Origin: Populus alba
Lineage: Eukaryota > Streptophyta > Magnoliopsida > Malpighiales > Salicaceae
Direction: 5' to 3'
DNA: 64,000 nt
Assembly: GCF_005239225.2 (NCBI RefSeq)
Contig: NC_133293.1
Span: forward strand, 5,518,001 to 5,582,000
Shown in pieces: positions 57,722-64,000 of the stretch; the first letter of the stretch is position 1; each line of letters begins with the position of its first letter. The position numbers were made by a program, and so were the translations under genes. Below the pieces are notes generated by a model that saw only the letters and a list, made by a program, of their open reading frames with translations, was not told where the DNA came from and searched no databases.

Positions 57722-60190
57722 TGTATACTGTACAATGTGCGCTAGAAATGCCATGACATGTTTAGAGATGACCTAATGACCTCCAAATGCGAACGCTTCT
57801 GTTCATGCTAGCCAAGCCCTTGATTAAAAAGAGAGTCCACTTCAAGAATTACTTTCCATGCATTAACCCCAATTTTGAACAAAATTTTAATGGAGGTAAG
57901 ATACTACTATAGTTGTGAAATTTGGTCATTACACTAGTTTAAAAAAGGTTTGTATTCATTGAATTACCAAGTCAATCAAGGTCAATTATTTTTATTAAAA
58001 CAATGTTGTTTTTTTAATTTATTTAGGAATTGATCTAATTGAGTTTGAATTAGTCAACCGAATCATTAAAAATCTTATTTGATCATTTTAATTTTATCAG
58101 GTCGGTATTTTTTTTTTTATTCAACTTCAAACCTAATGTAAATCAAGTCATGAGTTGTGAGTTTTTCAAGATGGAGTTTAACAAAATCATAGTTTAACAA
58201 TTATCACTAAAATAACAAGATCATAGTTTATGTCTACACTGTTTTTAGATCAATTTAAAATAACAACTGGAGAGAAAAGGTATAAGAGGCAAGCTTCTAT
58301 AATAGAAGTAGCAAAAAAATCTATAACGAATGGCAAAGACAAGACCCCTAGCAAAAGCAGATACAAGTCCCAAAACAATAGGAAGGTGTTTGGCGTTGCA
58401 GCTGCAAGTGTGGTTATGTTAAATCACAGTTGTATGGTGTTTGATTAGATATGAACCATATTTTTTATGCATGTGGGTCCCACTAGAAATTGAGGCTGAG
58501 ACTCACTTTCTGAAAAGCAACTTCCATTTGCTTTCAAGTGCATTCTTTCTCTTTAAAAGCATTCTCTCTCACCTTCATCAATACAAATTTTGTAGAGGAG
58601 AAAACTATTGGAAAAAAAAAAACTTAAATGTCCTGTAGATCTGAAAATCAACAATACCATTGCTAACCATTTCTAAGATATATCATTACCATTTCATCCT
58701 CAAATTTTTTCAGCCTTGCTATTCCCCACTGTTTCCTTTTCTCGTCTTTATTCTTCTAACTTGCCTCTTTTTATTTCTCTAAGAGTTTCCTTGCCAGACT
58801 CATTCAACCAAAGGTAATTGTCAGTGATTAATAAGCTCATCCATCAAAGCTTTGTAATTTTTTTTCTATAAATTGAAATCTTATATCCCTATACCTCCTA
58901 CTTCATTTGTCTTCAAGTCATATCAAATTCAATGTAGATTTTCATATGATGTTTCTAACATTTCTTTACTATTTTGGTTTGTAGAAATAAACAGCAGATT
59001 CATGTAGGGGAAACTCAAACGAGAGAAGAGTAACTGTGAGTTTCTTCCTTATCTCCATCTTAAAATTTATTTTAATTATCTACAAATTTTAATTTCTATG
59101 ATGCTCCATTATTTTTGTTTTTATTGTGATTAATTGTCAATGTTGTTAATTAATTACAAATTATTGCACTCGTATGCAACCTGTTCTTGAAAGTAGATGA
59201 TTTTTCTCTATATATTTTTTTCTCTATTGAAATTAGTCATGTTTTATGGAGTTTTGTATGTTTAATTAATTTATTAACATGGGTTTTTTTTGCTCTAAAA
59301 TGGGTTTCCTTTAGTTCGGCTAATAGTTAGATTTAATTGCTGCTTCTTTATTTTCTTTTTGTATATAGCTAGAAAGAAATGTAATATTTTGTTTTGTGAG
59401 GATTGAATTAGGGTGTTGTATAATTGATGAAGTTTTGAGGTTTTTATTCATATAGAGGGGGTAAATAATCATCTTGTTTGCAACAAACAAAAGTCATAAA
59501 TTGCAGATTGGGCTTGATTTGTAGATGGCAATATTGAAAGTCTTGAATTGCAAATTGGTTTTGATTTGTAAAAAGCAGTGTTTAAAGTCTTGAACAAATT
59601 CACTTGGTCTGTACTATACGACTTTATATATATATATATATATATATATTGCTCATGCTTTCCATTTGATATTGAGGGAAACAAGAAATTCATGAGCATC
59701 CAATGCTTAAACATAACTGAAATTCACTTTTAAAAAATTAACACAAACAATTGTTGCTCTAATAATAACCCTAACAAATATATAAGGTAGTTAGTTTCAA
59801 AACTTGAAATCCAATAAGTAGAAAGCCAGGGAAAAAACAAATTAAAATTTACTGTTGATTTTTACAGTAATCGAGCATGTGTCTTGCCTATAGTCATCTA
59901 TATAATTACCCCTCATAGCCTGCTGTTTTTTGTTTTGTTTTGTCTTACAAATTATTAAAACTACATTGTATCAACACCTCATGCTTTTAGTTTTCCTTAA
60001 AGAAGGGTTATTAAAGTGTGTTTTATTAAATATATTCAATAAACTAAAGTGTTCCACAACATGCATTTTATACTTTTTAGTTTTCCTTATTATTTATAAT
60101 CAGTATTTTGTATTTGTGTTAATGCTGATTTTTGCATATAAACATGATATCATTGTTTGTTTCCTTTTATTAAATGTCTTAAAAGATACA
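57722..60190. other. Upstream region of the Myb/SANT-like pseudogene
   Basis: Contains a MITE-like AT-rich segment (about 57900-58210), a pyrimidine-rich stretch with possible leader introns (ccaaaggtaattg at 58810; tttgtag at 58984), a 47-bp direct duplication at 59500-59595 (attgcagattgggcttgatt...aagtcttga) and (AT)n at 59625-59650. No independent gene is convincing; the frame 58230-58448 lacks any recognisable domain. Confidence 0.45.
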
Positions 60191-60871
60191 ATGGAAGGTC
60201 TTGAATTCATGGATAAGGTTGCTTGGACAAAGGAAATGTAGCATATATTTTGTGACCTATGTATTAAGGCCATTAATATGGGAATGAGACCTAATATTTA
60301 TTTCAATAAAATATGATGAAAATTTCTTATAACATCATTTGAAGAACAAACTGACCATGCATTCACTAAAACACAACTAAAAAACAAATGGAATTGATGC
60401 AAAAAGGATTAGAGGATATCGACAAAGCTTATTTCTGAAACTGGTGTGGGTTGGAGTAGTGAATTAGGAACAATTTTAGCTACTGATGAGTGGTGGAAAG
60501 TGAAAATTCAGGTTAATTCCTTATGATCCTAACAATTTCATTTGTTGTTGTTAGATTTCATAAAAGTTTTAAATACATGATGTTGTATTAATTATCTTTT
60601 ATTTCTTTTATGTAGGAAATTAGAGGAGCTAAAAAAAAGAGACATATTGGTATTGAACTGTCTTTAAATATTAAATTTGAAAGAATGTATTCCAACATTG
60701 TTGCTTCTAGAGAGTATGCATGGGCTCCATCGTTAAGAGTACTTGGTGGTAATGATGTTGATCCTAGCACAAGTGACATGACCAAAAAATTGATGTCTTC
60801 TCCCAAGTGCAGGAGTGTCGAAGTAATAAATAACCCAGCAAGACCGGGGTCGAACCACATAGGAGATTAAC

Positions 60872-60914
<43 letters not shown>

Positions 60915-62832
60915 GAGGAATTTGAGATGTAAGATTAATGTGAGGATTCAACAATGATAAAAACAAATGTCAAGGTTAGAGGATCCACTAATAGTATTAG
61001 AAATAAGTATAGTATAAACTCTTTTTATTAATCAACTGGAAACCACACACAAAGGAGGTTCCAATCAGATGATTTATCCTTAATAGTTCATTCTAAATTT
61101 TTAACATGATCATATTAATTATCTTATTTAAGTAACACTAAACTTTTAAATATTGTCAGGAATTCATGATGCTAACTTATGTTAACAACAAATCAAGTTC
61201 CTTTCATATCATATGTGTAGGTTATACCATACGGTTAGCTGTGAAAGTGCCAAGCATTTGTTGTACCAAGTATTATACAGCACAAATATAGATTAACCAT
61301 TTAACAAGCAAGTTATTAAGAATTAGTAAGATAAAAAGATAAGATATGTTAATAACAAACTTTCTTGGATATAAACATTGAAGCCCATGTTGAGTTTATA
61401 TTATACCTATTCTAACACCATTAATGAAACCTTTTGACCTTGACATTATAAACTTAGCTAAACATTATGAAGAAGAGAAACATAAATAAACAAGAGGAAA
61501 ACATGATTATATAAGTATAGTAAAGGAAATGAAAGGCATAAACAATAGATATTAAAATATAACATGGAATAAAACTTGAACATTACAAAATACAAATAAA
61601 GAGAGCAAGAGCAAGATCTTGATCTGAACAACTAAGATACCTAAATTCATGGCAAATGCCTTCTTTTATAGGCCAAAATTTGAAACTATTGATTTAATGA
61701 CTAATTGTTGAGTGGGTGGCCACATCTTTACTTGGTGACAATCCTTATTTTCTTGTTCTGAACAAAACGTCATTGCTAATGTCAGAATTTAAATAGATTT
61801 ATGTCATAAAAGTTGTAGGAAGTTGTCTCGGCTTTCCAACAAATAAGAATCGATGCATTTGGACTTCTAAAACTCGAGATTTGGGCTGAACACTGAATAA
61901 TATCTAGGCTGTAGGACAGATTCAGACTTCTCTGTTGTTGCTATAATTTGAACTTGAAAATGACCTTTTTTTAATCTTGCACTCCCATGAAAGTTTTATG
62001 CCTATGTCTTAGCTTTCCATCCATATAGAGCAGGCCTAAATCCAAGTTCTACGACTCCAGTTATGATCTAATAACCGAATGGTGTTCCATTTTGGACTGA
62101 ACAACATATCTTTCTAAGCTTAGTCATCTCTTTGTCTTCTCAATTTTAATAGTTAAACTCATCAATCAATCCCTTAATTTATGTGATAGGCCTGCATTTA
62201 AGATGAACATTTACCATAAATTAAAGGTATCTTATATTATTAGATATGTTATTATAAAACATGCTCTAGTTAAGGAGTTATTGATACTTCAAGTGCAAAA
62301 TGATGATATAAAACCTTGATAAAAATGCACCTTTAAGTACTAATCAACAAGAAATGTCAACATTAAAGGTGTTGATTTGAAAGAAGGAAGCGATGATTCA
62401 GAGGAGGATGGGATTCCAAATTTGGAGAATAACATGTCTCGAATGGTTGGCGAGGTGAATATGTCGAGCAATAGCAACACAAAGAGTAGTGAAAAAAGAA
62501 AAAAAAGAGGTCCTTCTAAGGTTCGAGGCAGAAAGAAAAAGACATTTAGAATTAGTGTTAAGCTGCTGTCATGGTGGGATCAACTACTTGAGAGTATGTC
62601 GACTAAAAGTGATTATAGTTCTTTGCATATGGATCAACAAGGTTGTAATATTCCCGAGATAATGGTTGAGCTCCACTCAATTCCTGGAGTTTCAATTGAT
62701 GATGATTTTTATGAATTTGCTACGGAGTATCTGAGTTTAAAAAGGAAACCAGAAATGTGTTTTAGTATGGGTGGTCTTAAAGAGAAGCTGAAATGGTTGA
62801 AGCGAATGTATGCACGAAGTAAATGTACTTAG
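60191..62832 (+). pseudogene. Myb/SANT-like DNA-binding domain gene, split by a solo LTR
   Basis: Plant Myb/SANT-like (Myb_DNA-bind_3 type) protein of the kind linked to PIF/Harbinger transposons and L10-interacting MYB proteins. Exon 1 is 60191-60511, 107 codons: DKVAWTKEM, stop, HIFCDLCIKAINMGMRPN, QLKNKWN, then ETGVGWSSELGTILATDEWW. It has five in-frame stops (TAG, TGA, TGA, TGA, TAG) but no frameshift. The intron 60512-60615 is GT-AG. Exon 2 is 60616-60773, resuming at 62352 after the insertion, to TAG at 62830-62832, with no stops: KRHIGIELSLNIKFERMYSN, a Ser/Lys-rich linker (KRKKRGPSKVRGRKKK) and a C-terminal helical region ending LKEKLKWLKRMYARSKCT. It is non-functional as an N-terminal SANT protein; a short product from exon 2 alone cannot be excluded. 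Confidence 0.8.
60774..62346 (-). mobile_element. Solo LTR (1573 bp) with perfect ACAAG target duplication
   Basis: Read on the minus strand it starts TGATTAGTACTTAAAGG and ends TTTTTTGGTCATGTCA. ACAAG flanks it at 60769-60773 and 62347-62351. It is homologous over its whole length to the 3' LTR at 38143-39643, which gives the family. It contains a (TAA)n run at 60876-60912. It lies within exon 2 of the Myb/SANT-like pseudogene in opposite orientation. Confidence 0.93.
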
Positions 62833-63630
62833 CTGACATTGTATGATTTTATTTTTTAAAGCTTTAATTTATTAACTACATTAAAGTGGTAGGTAAATTT
62901 AATGTTTTATGTTATTTGACATGCTTGATAATTTATTTATACATGTTTACATTTGTAGAATAATAAGCTGTTAGTTTTGAAAAGAGTAGTTTCTATTTGT
63001 AGAAGTTAGTTTCATTCATTGTATTATTCAACATTAGAAGTTATGAGATGTGGACAAATCCATTTCAGTTATTTTTAATTGGTTCGTTTCTTTATTTAAA
63101 TTTTGTTGTAGTTATGGATTTCTTATGTGAGTTATTCGGATGTTGGGTTGCCTGTATTTTTTTTTATTCGGATTATTATTTAAGAAATTAACTGTTAATC
63201 CAAAACAAATTCTCTTTTACGAAAGTAACAAGATGTTTGATACTAAAGAAGATCCATATTTAAATTTTACAACCAAACAATTATATTGAAAATAAAACAT
63301 GTACAAAAGATATGTAGATATGCTTATTTCAACAAAGTTGACAAACAAATTCAAATTGTTTATGCGATGCATCATTTACTTTTTTCTATATAAAAAGGGA
63401 TTCTGATCATGCATTCCAATAAAATAACTATCTTTAGAACAAATATCTCAACTGCATTTGTTACAAGCAAGTGAAACACCTTTTTAGGCTTGACAAGTTT
63501 GTGATAAAGTTATTCTTCCCAAGTCTTTGATTGATTTTTTTTTTCTTTATTATTATTACTGAATGATATTTAATTGGATTTATGGTATTTTATTAGCATA
63601 TGAATTTTTTTATTATTTACATGTATTTGA
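62833..63630. other. Spacer downstream of the Myb/SANT-like pseudogene
   Basis: AT-rich, presumably including the 3' leader of that gene. Nothing else recognised. Confidence 0.45.
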
Positions 63631-63634
63631 AGAT

Positions 63635-63715
63635 ATGGATGATCCACGATTTAATGTCATATTTAACGAAGATTTTGATGACGATAATGATAATGTACCC
63701 TACCACAATCTTTAG
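63635..63715 (+). pseudogene. Short acidic open frame cut by a CACTA-type terminus
   Basis: ATG at 63635 opens 26 codons (MDDPRFNVIFNEDFDDDNDN then VPYHNL) ending where CACTA-like sequence begins. An acidic start one gene downstream of a Myb/SANT-like gene would fit the first exon of a Harbinger-type nuclease (ALP1-like), but this is a guess; it may be chance. Confidence 0.25.
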
Positions 63716-64000
63716 ATTTACTAATAGAATTTTTCGTCGGTATTTGCCCTACCATTCAGTTGGTAATTAATTTACCAACAAAATCACCGACAGAAATGCT
63801 CCATCGGTGAATCTTTTATCCGTAATTTTTTTTTCCTGTCAGTAAGTCCGTTAATAATAAAAAAATTATTACTGATAGATTTGCTGACGGAAAAATTTAG
63901 CAAAAAAAATAAATTACCCGCTTCATTCCATCATCAGTAATTCCCTCGAAAAAATATCGTACGTAATTTCATCGGTAATTATTTTAAAATATATATATTT
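63698..64000. mobile_element. CACTA-type transposon terminal region, runs off the window
   Basis: From a degenerate CACTA-like start (taccacaatctttag) there are multiple subterminal motifs in both orientations: TTTTTCGTCGGTATTTGCC, ACCGACAGAAATG, CCATCGGTGAAT, TTGCTGACGG, TTCATCGGTAATT. Such CCGACGG/CCGTCGG arrays are characteristic of plant CACTA ends. The other end and coding part lie outside. Confidence 0.65.

Overview
This is nuclear DNA from a woody eudicot, most likely Populus or another Salicaceae. The evidence is introns with plant splice sites, three plant genes whose products look like Arabidopsis ILL6, PER31/PER41 and ARL1, very AT-rich spacers full of poly-A/T tracts, and dispersed repeats of a style I associate with poplar (GACCCGG-rich miniature elements and units resembling TTTCAAAAAGTG...CACTTTGAAA). 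The species is an inference. No bacterial, phage or CRISPR features were seen.

Genic part (about 1-29 kb). The window opens inside a minus-strand mitochondrial-type PPR gene resembling At1g05670 (first 380 codons, 1-1142). After about 8 kb of AT-rich spacer with a CACTA miniature element comes a complete five-exon minus-strand M20 amidohydrolase gene of the IAA-amino acid hydrolase family (ILL6-like, 9157-11341). A second repeat-rich spacer (LTR-like leader, two copies of a Mutator-like miniature element, T-rich dispersed repeats) leads to an intronless plus-strand class III peroxidase (20576-21571). Next is an eleven-exon minus-strand J-domain gene of the ARG1/ARL1 type (22789-28987), with one 3.3 kb repeat-loaded intron and one GC-AG intron.

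Repeat part (about 29-64 kb). Here I see a 44-bp minisatellite (32.28-32.93 kb). A degenerate Ty3/gypsy element (33.73-39.64 kb) has lost its reverse transcriptase and most of its integrase, and it carries an intronless LOG-type cytokinin-activating enzyme pseudogene downstream of pol. T-rich dispersed repeats end in Helitron-like hairpin-CTRRT termini. A tandem array of units of about 690 bp (GC-rich head, ATT-rich tail) has been split by a 3.1 kb solo LTR, which is itself split by a 2.9 kb solo LTR of opposite orientation; both have perfect 5-bp target duplications. At 60.19-62.83 kb a decayed two-exon Myb/SANT-like gene is interrupted by a 1573-bp solo LTR with a perfect ACAAG duplication, and removing the insert makes the reading frame continuous. 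The LTR is homologous to the 3' LTR of the LOG-carrying element. The window ends inside the terminal region of a CACTA-type transposon.

The intact genes are single-copy housekeeping, hormone or wall functions and do not form a pathway. The hormone links are auxin conjugate hydrolysis (ILL6-like), gravitropism and auxin redistribution (ARL1-like), and a dead cytokinin-activation gene inside a retroelement. All exon borders were read by eye from splice consensus and protein family knowledge.
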